This document shows positions 1 to 9,034 of a DNA stretch of 56,348 nt, piece after piece. A program made the translations under genes and the position numbers. Positions within the stretch are counted from its first letter, which is position 1; the number at the start of each line of letters is the position of its first letter. The stretch lies in the NCBI GenBank assembly GCA_009692555.1, contig SHYY01000015.1, positions 1 to 56,348 of the forward strand, given 5' to 3'. The DNA is from Myxococcales bacterium. GTDB lineage: Bacteria; Myxococcota_A; Polyangia; Palsa-1104; SHYY01. The notes under the pieces were generated by a model. The model did not search any database and had not been told where the DNA came from. It saw only the letters and a list, made by a program, of their open reading frames with translations.

Positions 1-150
1 GGGTGGCCAGGGTGGTCGGTTGGCAGGATGAATTTGTTGCGGGAGGAAGTTCGATTGCCGTCGCTGCGGACGGGACGACTACGACTACGACTACGACTAC
101 GTGACGAGCAAGAGCCAGCAAGAGGGCCCCCTCCGCTGTTCAGCACCCCT
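1..150. repeat. 150-bp terminal inverted repeat, left copy
   Basis: This segment is the reverse complement of 56057-56206 with roughly six mismatches and no indels (paired positions always sum to 56207). It contains four perfect GACTAC hexamers at 77-100. Homology stops sharply at 150 on the inner side; on the outer side it runs into the window edge. In the right copy the outer side leads directly into a four-helix-bundle gene, so a related gene may start just left of this window on the minus strand (inference). Confidence 0.9.
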
Positions 151-153
151 CGA

Positions 154-169
154 GGGGTCAACTGACCCC
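154..169. promoter_or_regulatory. perfect inverted repeat upstream of lipoprotein gene
   Basis: GGGGTCA-AC-TGACCCC is a perfect 7-bp inverted repeat about 110 bp before the lipoprotein start at 278. It overlaps a second palindrome, CCCCTCGAGGGG (146-157). The geometry suits an operator for a dimeric regulator; no regulator gene is adjacent, so this is only a candidate site. Confidence 0.3.
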
Positions 170-277
170 ATCTTGGGGCGGGTGCTCCCACCGCCCGAAC
201 CGATGCTGTGGGCACGCGTCCCTCCGTTGTGGCACAGTGGTTGCGAAGATTCGGGTCCCTTAGTCAAGGAGTCACCC

Positions 278-1924
278 ATGCGTCGTGCGACTTGCCTCGG
301 AACGGGCACTTGGCTGCTTTGCGGGATGCTCGCGGGCTGCGGGGCTGCGACGCTCGAGCCGGGCGGAGGGGTGTTGCCTCCGGGGCAGGGCCAGAAGGAC
401 GGCGGACCCGGGGGAGGCGGCGGCGACGGTGGCGGCGGCGGTGGGGATGCCGGGGAGTGCATGCAGCAGCCGATGGGGTGCGGCGGCGACAACGTGATCG
501 TCCTCGACAAGCTCGACCCGATGGAGAACGGCTCATCGGGGGTGAAGAACGATCAGAACGGCGGGCTGATCATCGATCCGGGGAACTTCGGATCGACCAA
601 CCAGCCGATCATCTGGGTCGCGAACAGCCAGGAGGGAACGGTCTCCAAGATCGAGACGCGCAACATGAAGGAGGTCGGGCGCTACCGCACCGGCCCCGGA
701 GGCAGCCCCGACCCCTCGCGCACGACGGTGGGCCTTTCGGGCGACGTGGTGGTGGCGAACCGCTTCGGGCACAGCGCGACCAAGATCGCAGCCGATTCCG
801 GGCGTTGCATGGACAAGAACGGCGACGGGAAGATCGACACCTCGACCGGTTCCGGCGATGTGAAGCCGTGGGGGCAGGACGAGTGCGTCCTGTGGAACAC
901 CCCCTTCCCGAACGGATCGATCGCACGCGCGGCGGCCTACGATGCCGAGGTGGGGATGGACGGCGACGATTCGTCGACAGTGTGGATCGGGCTCTATGCG
1001 CTGCAGCAGATGCGGCAGCTCGATTCGAAGACCGGCAAGGAGCTGGCGACCGTCGACGTGTCGCCGATCCACCCCTACGGCGCGGCGATCGACAAGGACG
1101 GCAACGTGTGGGTATGGGGCGGCGGCGTGGTGAAGATCGACAAGCAGCACAAGGTGACCAAGATCCCGAATCCGCCCTGCGCCTACGGGATCGCCTGCGA
1201 CCCGCAGGGACGCGTGTGGGTGTCGGGGCAGGGCTGCGTGGCGCGCTGGACACCCGCGCAGAACAAGTGGGATTCGATCAACATCGGTGGGTTCAATCGC
1301 GGGCTGGCGGTCGACGCGAAGGGATCGGTGTGGGTGGCGGACACCAACTTCGGCGTCCACCAGATCGACACCAACACGCTGCAGTCGAAGAAGAACATCG
1401 GGCTCGGAAGCTCCAACTTCGTCGGCATGGCGATCGACTTCGACGGGATGGTGTGGACGGTCAGTCAGGGCTCGAGCAAGGCGACCAAGATCGACCCGGC
1501 GAACTACCAGACCACGCCGATCTCGGTCGGCAACGGGCCCTACACCTACAGCGACATGACCGGGTTCCAGCTGCGCAACGCGGCGGCGCCGTTCGGGAAG
1601 TACCGGCACGTGTTCCAGGGGTGCGCGAAGGACGCCAAGTTCCTCTCGCTGTCGTGGAAGGCGATGCTGCCGCCGGGGACGACCGTGGTGGTCAAGGGGC
1701 GGGTGGGGGCCAACGCGGCGGCGCTGGCGGCGGCTCCGTGGGTGCTGCTCGCGACCTCCCCGCCCGATGTGGGCCCGGTCAACCTCGAGCAGGTGTTCGG
1801 CAACAAGATGAACATCGGGGCGCTGTTCGAGACGGAAGTCACGCTGAAGTCGCTCTCCCCCGATAGCACGCCGATCCTGCAAAGCCTGACGCTGGTGATG
1901 AGCTGCACCCCCGGCATCGGCTGA
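278..1924 (+). CDS. lipoprotein with streptogramin-lyase-like beta-propeller
   Basis: 548 residues, probably exported and lipid-anchored. The open frame reaches back to 101, but the ATG at 278 is preceded by AAGGAG (about 266-271) and starts a lipoprotein signal with lipobox LAGC near residue 20. A Gly/Asp-rich linker follows, then a series of WVAN/VWVAD/VWVSG-type blades, as in NHL or virginiamycin-B-lyase-like propellers. A DKNGDGKID calcium-loop-like segment lies near 812-838. No catalytic residues could be assigned. Such propellers are common surface lipoproteins in Myxococcota, and the substrate is unknown. The next gene starts 2 bp after the stop. Confidence 0.8.
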   Translation: MRRATCLGTGTWLLCGMLAGCGAATLEPGGGVLPPGQGQKDGGPGGGGGDGGGGGGDAGECMQQPMGCGGDNVIVLDKLDPMENGSSGVKNDQNGGLIIDPGNFGSTNQPIIWVANSQEGTVSKIETRNMKEVGRYRTGPGGSPDPSRTTVGLSGDVVVANRFGHSATKIAADSGRCMDKNGDGKIDTSTGSGDVKPWGQDECVLWNTPFPNGSIARAAAYDAEVGMDGDDSSTVWIGLYALQQMRQLDSKTGKELATVDVSPIHPYGAAIDKDGNVWVWGGGVVKIDKQHKVTKIPNPPCAYGIACDPQGRVWVSGQGCVARWTPAQNKWDSINIGGFNRGLAVDAKGSVWVADTNFGVHQIDTNTLQSKKNIGLGSSNFVGMAIDFDGMVWTVSQGSSKATKIDPANYQTTPISVGNGPYTYSDMTGFQLRNAAAPFGKYRHVFQGCAKDAKFLSLSWKAMLPPGTTVVVKGRVGANAAALAAAPWVLLATSPPDVGPVNLEQVFGNKMNIGALFETEVTLKSLSPDSTPILQSLTLVMSCTPGIG

Positions 1925-1926
1925 GC

Positions 1927-2526
1927 GTGGTCGACCCTCTCCCCATGGAGCCTGCCAAGCGCGACCTTGCGACCGAGGACGAATACCTGGCGCGCGAGCG
2001 CAGCAGCGATGTCAAGCACGAGTACATCAACGGCGAGATCTTCGCCATGGCGGGCGGGACGCCGCGCCACTCCCTGATCACGGCCAACGTCACCGGTGCG
2101 CTCCAGCAACGGTTGCGCGGGAGGCCCTGCCTGGTGTTCACGAGCGACCTGCGGGTGAGCGTGCGCCAGCCGACGCTGTACACCTACCCCGACGTGTCGG
2201 TCGTCTGCGGCCAACCCGAATAGCATCCGAAGGATCGGGTCACGCTGGTGAACCCGCTGGTCCTAATCGAGGTCCTGTCGGATTCGACCGAAGCCTACGA
2301 CCGCGGGGCGAAGTTCGCGCACTACCGCAAGCTGGCGTCGCTTTTGGAGTACCTCCTGGTCGCGCAGGTCGAGCGGCGGGTGGAGCACTATCGAAGGAGC
2401 GAGCACGGCCAGTGGCTGCTCAGCGACTGGGAGGGCGACGTCGCGGTGGCCCTGCCGGCGCTCGGCATCGAGCTGCCGCTCTCCGAGATCTACGAGAAGG
2501 TCGAGCTGCTCGACCCGCCCGCGTGA
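1927..2526 (+). pseudogene. Uma2 family (DUF820) putative restriction-endonuclease-fold protein, interrupted
   Basis: Two open segments in the same frame (1927-2223 and 2248-2526) form one Uma2 protein of about 199 residues, split only by an in-frame TAG at 2221-2223. The N-part has EDEYLARE and the HEYINGEIFAMAGGTPRH region; the C-part has the conserved VLIEVLSDSTEAYDRGAKFAHYR block. Uma2 proteins have a PD-(D/E)XK-like fold and usually unknown roles. Translation could start at GTG 1927 or ATG 1945. It is a pseudogene if the stop is real; one substitution would restore it. TAG is a normal terminator elsewhere in the window, so recoding is unlikely. Confidence 0.8.
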
Positions 2527-2538
2527 TCCGGCGGCCCC

Positions 2539-2952
2539 GTGACCACGCCACTCCACGCGCTGCTCGGGTTCGCCTCCTGGGCGATCGTTCTCGTCGCTGC
2601 GATCGCCGCGGTGCGGGTTTCACAGGTGCTGCGGGGCGAGAAGAAGGCGAACGAGTTCCCGGGGGGGAGCCCGCACGGCGGCGACGCCTACTGGCGGCTC
2701 AATCGTGCGCAGGCCAACACCGTCGAGAACCTGCCGATCTTCGGGGCGATCGTGGTGGCGGGGACGCTCCTGCACGTGGCCACGCCGGCCTTCGCGACCC
2801 TGCCGCTGGTGGTGCTCGGGGCGCGCGTGGTGCAGTCGGTGACGCACATCAGCTCGGGGTCGGTGATGGCGGTCAACGTGCGCTTCACCGCGTTCCTGAC
2901 CCAGCTCGGGTGCTTCGGGTGGATGATCGTGGAGATCGTGCGCGGGGGCTGA
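2539..2952 (+). CDS. MAPEG family membrane protein
   Basis: 137 residues, normal for the MAPEG family (membrane-associated eicosanoid/glutathione metabolism proteins). It has four predicted transmembrane helices. The conserved block FPGGSPHGGDAYWRLNRAQ, followed by ANTVENLPIF, is diagnostic for the bacterial branch. It begins with GTG 12 bp after the broken Uma2 gene. The precise substrate of bacterial members is mostly unknown. It is convergent with the lysyl-oxidase-like gene, with only 19 bp between their ends. Confidence 0.85.
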   Translation: MTTPLHALLGFASWAIVLVAAIAAVRVSQVLRGEKKANEFPGGSPHGGDAYWRLNRAQANTVENLPIFGAIVVAGTLLHVATPAFATLPLVVLGARVVQSVTHISSGSVMAVNVRFTAFLTQLGCFGWMIVEIVRGG

Positions 2953-2971
2953 GGCGGGAACGGGGAGGGGA

Positions 2972-3691
2972 CTACTTGTTGCCGCCGAGATCGCAGGTCA
3001 TGCCGACGACGCAGGGATTGTGCGCCAGCTCGCGCACCTTGCGATTTCCGCCCTGCGTGTAGATCCGGATCTCGGCCCACGAGTTGTTGTTCGACTCGTT
3101 CTTTTCGAGCCAGTGATTGGACGGGTCAGCGACGAAGATCAGGGTGTAGACGCCGTCTGGGACGCGGGTCACGTCGATCTGCTGGAGCGCGGTGGACTGG
3201 TGGTAGGAGTCGGCCCACCCGACGCTGATCCCCTGCACCGGGCCGATCTGCGGGTCCTCCCCGCAGTGGTGGTAGATGTTCGTGGAGTTGGCGTGGATGA
3301 GGTCGGTCTTGCTGAAATCGATCAGGCAGAAGGTCTCCTTCTGGCGGCTGGCGACGGCGCGCGCGTAGGCGGCCCCGCTTCCGACCAGGGCGTCGACCTG
3401 CGCACCGATCGCGCCCGGTACGTGGAGGAAATCGACCACCGCGGACTGGTGCCAGTGATTGTGCGCCGGGTGAAAGACCGCCTTCCCGGCGGGCTGGGAG
3501 TAGACGACGCTGCCGGTGTTGTCGAAGCTGTGGAAGACCTCCTGCGTGGCGGAGGTGCAGTCGGGGTAGGGCACGCCATCGACCACGCAGGGTCCGCTCG
3601 AGAGCTGGGCGCGCACCTGGAGCACGCCGTCGCCGAGGTTGATGTGCTCGGTGGTGAAGCGGAGCTGGTCCATCTGGCCGGCGCGCCACAT
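2972..3691 (-). CDS. lysyl-oxidase-like secreted protein, N-terminus disturbed
   Basis: The 239-residue segment carries the copper-binding HNHWH motif of lysyl oxidase and other family positions (CLIDFSKTD, NIYHHCGEDP, DVTRVPDGVYTL). Family members are secreted amine oxidases. The in-frame sequence continues upstream as a Leu/Val/Ala-rich stretch resembling a signal peptide (to about 3800), but it has no ATG, GTG or TTG and is closed by an in-frame TGA. Either the true start was lost or a substitution damaged the leader. If translated only from 3691 the enzyme would not be exported. Confident in family, not in function. Confidence 0.7.
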   Translation of the reverse strand: MWRAGQMDQLRFTTEHINLGDGVLQVRAQLSSGPCVVDGVPYPDCTSATQEVFHSFDNTGSVVYSQPAGKAVFHPAHNHWHQSAVVDFLHVPGAIGAQVDALVGSGAAYARAVASRQKETFCLIDFSKTDLIHANSTNIYHHCGEDPQIGPVQGISVGWADSYHQSTALQQIDVTRVPDGVYTLIFVADPSNHWLEKNESNNNSWAEIRIYTQGGNRKVRELAHNPCVVGMTCDLGGNK

Positions 3692-3840
3692 CTGGAGCTG
3701 CTCGGGCGGCGCGTCGACGATATCGGGCAGCCTGGCCGAGGCCGGGACGGCTTCCGCCGATCGGGGAGCGGCGGCGACGACGAGGAGGAGCAGGCAGGTT
3801 CAGCTCAGGCGGCGATGGTTGCCCGGTTACGGGTCGGGCG

Positions 3841-4608
3841 TCAACTGCGGGTCACTCCGCGAAGCGCATCCCTTGCGAGGCGGGCAAGCGCGGCGATCGG
3901 GAGGAAGACGGCGACCAGGCTCGCGCTGTGACTCCTCGAGGCACCGACGGCGCAGCCGCAGCCGGATGGGGGCGGTGGAGGGGAGGCGGCCGCATCGGGG
4001 GATGCGGGAGCGATGGCGCTGTCGGTGGCAGCGACGGGGATCGCCTGATCCGGCGGCGCGGCACGATCGGGCGGCGTGGCCTGGTCGAGGGGGGCGGCGT
4101 GATCGGCTGGCGTGGCGAGGTCCGCTGGCATCGTCGCATCCGGCGGAACGGCTGCATCCGGCGGCGCCGCGGCGTCGGGCGGGGCGCCCTTCAGACTGAG
4201 GTGAACCGGCACCGCGAGCGGGCTGTTCTTGGCGCCCGCGGCGGAGAACGTGAGCAGGGCGTCGTGGTACCCCGGGGCGAGGCCGGCGAGGCGCGCAGCG
4301 ACGGTGAGGGCGATCGGCTTTTCGCCGGCGGTCTCGGCCGAGCCGGGGGAGGCGAGCAGCCACGGTGCGCCCGACTACACCGAGAGGCCGAGGCGTTCTT
4401 GCCGCAGCCGCTGCCAGCGCTCGTGGGCGCGGCCGTACGCATCCGCCGGGAGGGTGGCCGGGGGCCAGGCGCGGGCGCGCTGGAAGGAGGCCTCGCGCGA
4501 CTGCCGCTCGCGCGCCTCGTCCTCGGCCTTGTCGCCGCGCTCGTGACGGCTCTTGCTGCCACTGCACCCGACGAGGAGCAGGCCCAGAAGGATCGCGTCC
4601 CCGATCAG
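3841..4608 (-). pseudogene. remnant lipoprotein/BACON-like domain protein with MYXO-CTERM-like tail
   Basis: One reading frame runs from a lipoprotein-like leader (LLLVGC, Cys codon at 4564-4566) through a charged segment. It then hits TAG at 4375-4377 and continues as an Ig/BACON-like fold (GAPWLLAS, PGYHDALLTF, NSPLAVPVHLSL), about 50 residues of Ala-Pro-Asp repeats, and a C-terminal GCGC motif, hydrophobic helix and Arg pair resembling MYXO-CTERM. No ATG, GTG or TTG precedes the leader in frame (a CTG lies at 4608). It looks like a decayed surface protein; a downstream piece could start at GTG 4212. Two unrelated fragments that happen to share a frame remain possible. Confidence 0.55.
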
Positions 4609-4670
4609 CGGGACGCGCCGCGGCGACGGGAAGTGCCGCGCCGCTGCCGACCCCGGTGTGAGCCGGGTTT

Positions 4671-5078
4671 TCAGGGAAGCAGCCGCAGCCGGCGGCAGTG
4701 GCGGGGCTTGATGACCGTGAAGTGGCGGCGATCGAGCGTGATGACGATCTCGGTCTTGAGGCGCTCCGCCAGGGCAACCACCGATGCATCCGTTCCGCCC
4801 AGCGGGAAGTCGCCGTAGCGCTCCGTCAACTCGCCGATGCGCTTCCAGTCGCCCACGGCCGGAGCTGCCACGTCGCAGCGCTCCAGGCTGCGCAAGAACG
4901 CGGCTTCCACCTTCGGGCCAAGGCGGCTGCCGACGAGATAGGTCGTCTCGGCGACGACCATGGCCGGGATCACGAGGCGCACACCGGGCGTGGCCAGCGC
5001 CTCGAGGCATCGCTCGTGGTCGGCGTCGTCCGCGTCGACGGCGGCGTAGAGGGGGCCGGTGTCAACGACGGCGAGCAT
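4671..5078 (-). CDS. PIN-domain toxin, VapC family
   Basis: 135 residues, typical of a VapC ribonuclease. The acidic active-site positions are visible: Asp6 in VVDTGPL, Glu44 in VVAETT, Asp in GTDASVVALAERL and Asp in ITLDRRHF. PIN toxins cleave RNA, often tRNA or rRNA, using Mg2+ or Mn2+. Its start overlaps the end of the upstream antitoxin gene by 17 bp, so the two are coupled. All four catalytic acids are present, so it is probably functional. Confidence 0.88.
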   Translation of the reverse strand: MLAVVDTGPLYAAVDADDADHERCLEALATPGVRLVIPAMVVAETTYLVGSRLGPKVEAAFLRSLERCDVAAPAVGDWKRIGELTERYGDFPLGGTDASVVALAERLKTEIVITLDRRHFTVIKPRHCRRLRLLP

Positions 5079-5307
5079 TCGGGCGCCACTCCCGGGCGAG
5101 GATCTCTTCGGCGTTGCGTGCGGTGTGGCGGCGCCCGCTCCTGCCGAGCCCGGCGAAGGGCAGCTTCCGCGGCGCCTCGTCCGTGAGGCCGAGATAGCTC
5201 GCCAGGGCGCGCCGTACCACGTCGGAGACGGAGGTCGCGCGGCGCTCGGACTCGCGGGCGAGGATCGCGGCCAGCGGCTCGGGGAGGCTGATCGTGAGGC
5301 GACTCAT
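5062..5307 (-). CDS. ribbon-helix-helix antitoxin (CopG/VapB type)
   Basis: 81 residues. The N-terminus MSRLTISLPEPLAAIL followed by a helix pair (SVSDVVRRALASYLG) is a ribbon-helix-helix DNA-binding domain. The basic C-terminus (RRHTARNAEEILA) would wrap the toxin. It precedes and overlaps the PIN toxin gene. A perfect palindrome lies 4 bp upstream of its ATG, fitting autorepression by the antitoxin or toxin-antitoxin complex. Confidence 0.85.
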   Translation of the reverse strand: MSRLTISLPEPLAAILARESERRATSVSDVVRRALASYLGLTDEAPRKLPFAGLGRSGRRHTARNAEEILAREWRPNARRR

Positions 5308-5310
5308 ACA

Positions 5311-5325
5311 TTCATACTGTATGAA
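5311..5325. promoter_or_regulatory. palindromic operator of the VapBC-type pair
   Basis: TTCATAC-T-GTATGAA is a perfect inverted repeat (7-bp arms) just before the antitoxin start codon at 5307. It is an AT-rich island in GC-rich DNA and probably overlaps the promoter, leaving a very short or absent 5' leader. Ribbon-helix-helix antitoxins typically bind such sites to repress their own operon. Confidence 0.6.
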
Positions 5326-5396
5326 CCATCCCCCCTCGTCAATCGGCCTTCACAGCGCTCCCGTCCGAAGATTGCTTGCCTCGGCCGGTTGCCAGG

Positions 5397-7367
5397 TCAG
5401 ACGTCGATCGCGTCCCAGATCAGGGGGACGCGGCGCTCGTCGCGGAGGTAGGTGAGGAGGCGCTCGGGGAGGGCGCGCGCGGCGGGGTCGTCCTTCCACC
5501 ACCAGTCGACGTAGCGGCGGATCTGGCTCTGCGTGGCGTAGGCGTCGAAGGAGCGCGCGCCGATCAGCCGCAGCACGGCGTCGAGCTGGCGCAGCGCTTC
5601 GACCTCGAGATGGATCGGCACGCGGCCCTCGGGCAGCTTCTGGGCGAGGATCGCCAGCTCGACCAGGCTGGCGTGCGCCCACGCCTTGCGACGGGGATCG
5701 GGGGTCGCCTGGAGCGACTGCTCGGCCAGAAAGGACGCGGTGATCCACTTGCGCTCGTCGATCGGGCGCCCGCGGGCCGCGTCGAGGGCGAGGATCTGCG
5801 TCAGCGCCCAGCTCTCGCCCATGTTCATCCAGAAAGCGCGCTGGTAGTGCTCCTCGGCCTCGTCGAGCGCCTCGGCCACCGTTGACGGGACGCGCCACAC
5901 CCCCGGCGTCGAAGGCGACTCCTCGGGCGTCACCCTGCGCTCGTGAAGGTGGTAGGCCCAGCGCTTGAGCGACGCCGCGACGAGGCCGTGGACCTGCGCG
6001 CCACGGGAGCGCTCGATCGCGTCCTCGCCCGTCGGGAGCGCGCCCTTCAGCTTCTGCAGCGCCTTCTCCAGCTCGCCGATCGGATCGCGCTCGGGCGCTC
6101 CTGCGACGGCTGTGGCAGGCCCACCGCCCTCGGCGGCTGCGTCCTTCGTGAGGCGATCGATCCGGGCCAGCGCCGCGTTCACCTCGCGGCCCGCGCGCGC
6201 GATCACCGTGCGCTCGAGCTGCTCCTCGAGATCGGCCGGCAAGGACGCGTAGGCGACGATGCCTGCCCAGTCGTGGTTCCGCTGGTGGGACTTGCGCAGC
6301 GCGCGCCGCAGGTCGCGGATCACGCGGCGCGGATCATCGCCGCGGAGGAGCGGCCCGTAGGTCTCGCGCGCCAGGATCACCGAGCCGCGTTCGGAGAGCG
6401 GGAACTGCGAGCCGATCACCAGCGGGACGCCGGCGGCGTGCAGATCGTGGGCGACGCTCCCGCCCGCCAGCACCGAGAGCTGCGCCGCGCTGTCGCAGGT
6501 GGCGAGCGTGACCACCGTGGGGAGCTCGCCCGCGCCGTCGCGCCCGCGGGTCCGGAGCGCGTCGGCGAGATCGGCCCCGCTGACGACGTGCGCCTTTTCC
6601 GGATCCTGATCGTCGTGCAGCGCGATCCCGAAGCGCTCTTCACCGTCGGGGCGGTCGGCCATCGGAGCGCCGTGGGCGAGCACATGGACGTGGGTGTAGG
6701 CGATCTCCCCACAGACCTCCTGCAGCTCGCGCACGCTGGCGCGATCGACCACCTTCAGGTGCTGGTCGAGATCCTCCGCGTCGACGGTCACCATCCACGG
6801 GGCGAGCGCTTCGGCCAGCGCCATGTAGTTGCTGGCCATCACCGGTTCGCCGATCGCCGCCCCGGGCGGGCGCGCGACGACGAACAGCACCCGGGGCCGC
6901 CGGGTCCAGTCGACCACCACCGGGGCGGTGCGCCGCCGCTCGCGGGTGATCACCAGGCCGAGCGAGAGCCACGGATCGGTCAGCCCGGCGACGCCCTTGG
7001 GGGTCGCGGCGAGCTCGAAGGGCAGGAGCGCGAGCTCGAAGGCGGAGAACACCAGGCGGAGGTGGATGAGCGTGTCGGGGCGCGCGACCGCGGAGAGCTC
7101 ACCGACGAGCGATTTGATGTCGCCGAGCAGCTCGTCGACCGGTCTGGCCGCGCTCGCGAGATCCTGGTCGTCGCTGCCCGGCCCCGCTTCGTTCGGCCGC
7201 AGCCGGCGCAGGCGCCGCACCAGCTCGATGTGCTTGATCCGCACGAACGCGGGCTCGGCCTCGTGCTTGCTGCCGGCGAGCGCGAGGTACTGCATCAGCG
7301 GCGAGACCAGCTGGTTGTCGGGGTCGCCGTGGCGGAGCAGCTCGAGGGTGACGGTGGCGATGCTCAT
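5397..7367 (-). CDS. CHAT-domain protein (caspase-like peptidase fold)
   Basis: 656 residues from the ATG at 7367; the frame is open further upstream, but that part overlaps the phosphoesterase. The central CHAT domain (about residues 150-400) has the His/Cys pair of clan CD peptidases: His232 in VHVLAHGAP and Cys291 in VTLATCDSA, followed by GVPLVIGSQFPLS. The C-terminal third is helical and TPR-like. CHAT proteins are caspase relatives found in cell-death and defence settings (for example Craspase and gasdermin systems). The start overlaps the phosphoesterase stop by 4 bp, so the two are co-translated. The substrate is unknown; both catalytic residues are present. Confidence 0.85.
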   Translation of the reverse strand: MSIATVTLELLRHGDPDNQLVSPLMQYLALAGSKHEAEPAFVRIKHIELVRRLRRLRPNEAGPGSDDQDLASAARPVDELLGDIKSLVGELSAVARPDTLIHLRLVFSAFELALLPFELAATPKGVAGLTDPWLSLGLVITRERRRTAPVVVDWTRRPRVLFVVARPPGAAIGEPVMASNYMALAEALAPWMVTVDAEDLDQHLKVVDRASVRELQEVCGEIAYTHVHVLAHGAPMADRPDGEERFGIALHDDQDPEKAHVVSGADLADALRTRGRDGAGELPTVVTLATCDSAAQLSVLAGGSVAHDLHAAGVPLVIGSQFPLSERGSVILARETYGPLLRGDDPRRVIRDLRRALRKSHQRNHDWAGIVAYASLPADLEEQLERTVIARAGREVNAALARIDRLTKDAAAEGGGPATAVAGAPERDPIGELEKALQKLKGALPTGEDAIERSRGAQVHGLVAASLKRWAYHLHERRVTPEESPSTPGVWRVPSTVAEALDEAEEHYQRAFWMNMGESWALTQILALDAARGRPIDERKWITASFLAEQSLQATPDPRRKAWAHASLVELAILAQKLPEGRVPIHLEVEALRQLDAVLRLIGARSFDAYATQSQIRRYVDWWWKDDPAARALPERLLTYLRDERRVPLIWDAIDV

Positions 7368-8833
7368 CGCGGCGCCGCGGGGCTGGCGAAGCGGCTCTCC
7401 GGCAGCAGGTCGAGGCGCACGCCGTCCGCGACGGGGACGGCGACGCGCAGCGCGGCGATCACCTCGCGATCGTGCAGCTCGATCGCCACCACCGTGGGGA
7501 TGCGGCGCACCAGATCCGCGGTGTCGTCGAGCGCCTTCAGGCGGCCCGCGGAGAAGGCGCGATAGACCGGCTCGAACGCCGCGGCGGACGCCAGCAGAGG
7601 CGGGGTGAGCCGGATCAGGCGGGCCCAGGTGCCGCTGTTGAAATAGAAGCCGGGGCCGCTGGTGCGACCGAGCGCGCGCGCGAGGTGGGTGTGGCCGGCG
7701 ATCAGGTAGTCCACCGTCGGTGCGACGCGGCTGTCGAGGCGCTGGAAGGTGTCGTCCACGGCGGCGAGGTCGAAGCTGCGGTTGTCGGCGAGATAGCCCT
7801 GCAGCGCCTCGCGGAGGTTCTCCTGCGGGTCGCGCCGGCCGAGCAGCTTGTCGAGGAACAGTCCGCCCCATCCGAGGTAGCGCTCGTCGTCGCCCTCCTC
7901 ATGGATCTTCCGGACGATCTGCTGCGGCGCCTGCTCGCGGACGAAGGCGGTCTGCGCCCGCGTCACCCAGCTCTCGCCGGCGGCCTGCACCGGCTCGGGC
8001 TTCGCGCGTTCCAGCAGCGCCGCCAGCTCCGCGTCGGTCCCCTCCGGCTCGCTGGAGAGGAAGCCGGTCGCCATGCGCGCCTTGTCCTTGGCGTAGCGGC
8101 CGATCAGACCGGCGAGGTTGCGCGCCTTTCCCGCCTGGCTCGGGTCGAGCGCGAGCAGCACCGCGACGACGGGGACGCGCTCCGGCTTCAGGAGATCGAC
8201 CAGCGGGTAGCGCTGCTTGACCTGGTTCATCACGTCGATCACCAGGCGCGTCCCGGCGTTCGGCGACCAGGGCGGCGGCTCGGCGCCCTGGCGAAGCGCG
8301 GTCACCTGCCTTCGCAGCTCGTCGGGCTCGACCACGTTCCACTCGTCGACCTCGTTGCCGTGGACGCACAGCGCGCGCCGTCCACCGACGGTGCAGGCCC
8401 AGCCGGTGCCGTCCGTCGCGAGGCGCACCCGGCCGCGCTTCGCCGGATCGTCGCCGGTGGCGTGCATGAGCAGGCGCTCCTGGACATCGGGCAGCGCGAG
8501 CTCGACGTCGTGATTGCCGAGCGCGAGCACCAGCGTGCAGTGGGGCGCGCCAAGGTAGTCGGCGAGGGCGTCGAACACCGGGGCGAAGGCGGGATCGGCG
8601 CGGATCGCGTCGAGCTTCGAGACGGCGCCTTCGGGATCGAAGTAGCGGGCCCCGGGCGCGGCGAGAAAGTCGACGATATCGCCGTTCAGCACCAGCGCGA
8701 TCCGTCCGCCGGTGAGCGCGGGGAGGGAGCGGATCGTCGCCGCGAGCAGCGGACCTTGATCGAAGATCTGGCACCCCGGCGCGCCGCCGAGGTGGAGATC
8801 GGACACGACGTACAGCCGCTCGAACGCTTCCAT
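7364..8833 (-). CDS. calcineurin-like metallophosphoesterase
   Basis: 489 residues. All motifs of a two-metal phosphoesterase are present in order: DLHLGG (Asp12, His14), NGDIVDFL, LGNHDVEL, VHGNEVDEW and AGHTHLAR. About 150 residues are inserted between the VHG and GHTH motifs, making it longer than the minimal domain. ATG 8833 is preceded by GGGAGG on the minus strand; the frame stays open upstream but loses coding character. Its stop overlaps the start of the CHAT gene (ATGA), indicating a fixed two-gene unit. Possible substrates are nucleotides, nucleic acids or phosphoproteins. Confidence 0.85.
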   Translation of the reverse strand: MEAFERLYVVSDLHLGGAPGCQIFDQGPLLAATIRSLPALTGGRIALVLNGDIVDFLAAPGARYFDPEGAVSKLDAIRADPAFAPVFDALADYLGAPHCTLVLALGNHDVELALPDVQERLLMHATGDDPAKRGRVRLATDGTGWACTVGGRRALCVHGNEVDEWNVVEPDELRRQVTALRQGAEPPPWSPNAGTRLVIDVMNQVKQRYPLVDLLKPERVPVVAVLLALDPSQAGKARNLAGLIGRYAKDKARMATGFLSSEPEGTDAELAALLERAKPEPVQAAGESWVTRAQTAFVREQAPQQIVRKIHEEGDDERYLGWGGLFLDKLLGRRDPQENLREALQGYLADNRSFDLAAVDDTFQRLDSRVAPTVDYLIAGHTHLARALGRTSGPGFYFNSGTWARLIRLTPPLLASAAAFEPVYRAFSAGRLKALDDTADLVRRIPTVVAIELHDREVIAALRVAVPVADGVRLDLLPESRFASPAAPR

Positions 8834-8917
8834 TCCGGGGCCTCCCGAGGCGCGGTGTAGGGCGGCGATAGTACAGGAAGTGGTGTCCGCGGGAAGCCAG
8901 CTACCGCCGGCGCGGCC

Positions 8918-9034
8918 GAGCCCGAGCCCGAGCCCGAGCCCGGAAGGAGCAGTGCCGTCGCGGCGGTGGAATTGGCCCGGCCAGGAGGAGACGGGCTCGG
9001 GCTCCGGCCTTCGGCCTGGGCTCGGGCTCGGGGG
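8918..9034. repeat. inverted GAGCCC/GGGCTC hexamer arrays
   Basis: Four perfect GAGCCC hexamers (8918-8941) are followed about 50 bp later by GGGCTC hexamers (8993-9034) in inverse orientation. The second array is interrupted by a small CCGGCC-type hairpin. The arrays could pair into a long stem. The same GAGCCC tetrad occurs next to the 49-bp core repeat inside topoisomerase III (39209-39232), which ties this locus to that family. Confidence 0.8.

Noticed and set aside
2221..4377. Recoding of TAG as an amino acid (two genes with in-frame TAG)
   Set aside because: Intact genes such as the PP2C phosphatase end naturally at TAG, so it is a normal stop here; nonsense mutation is simpler.
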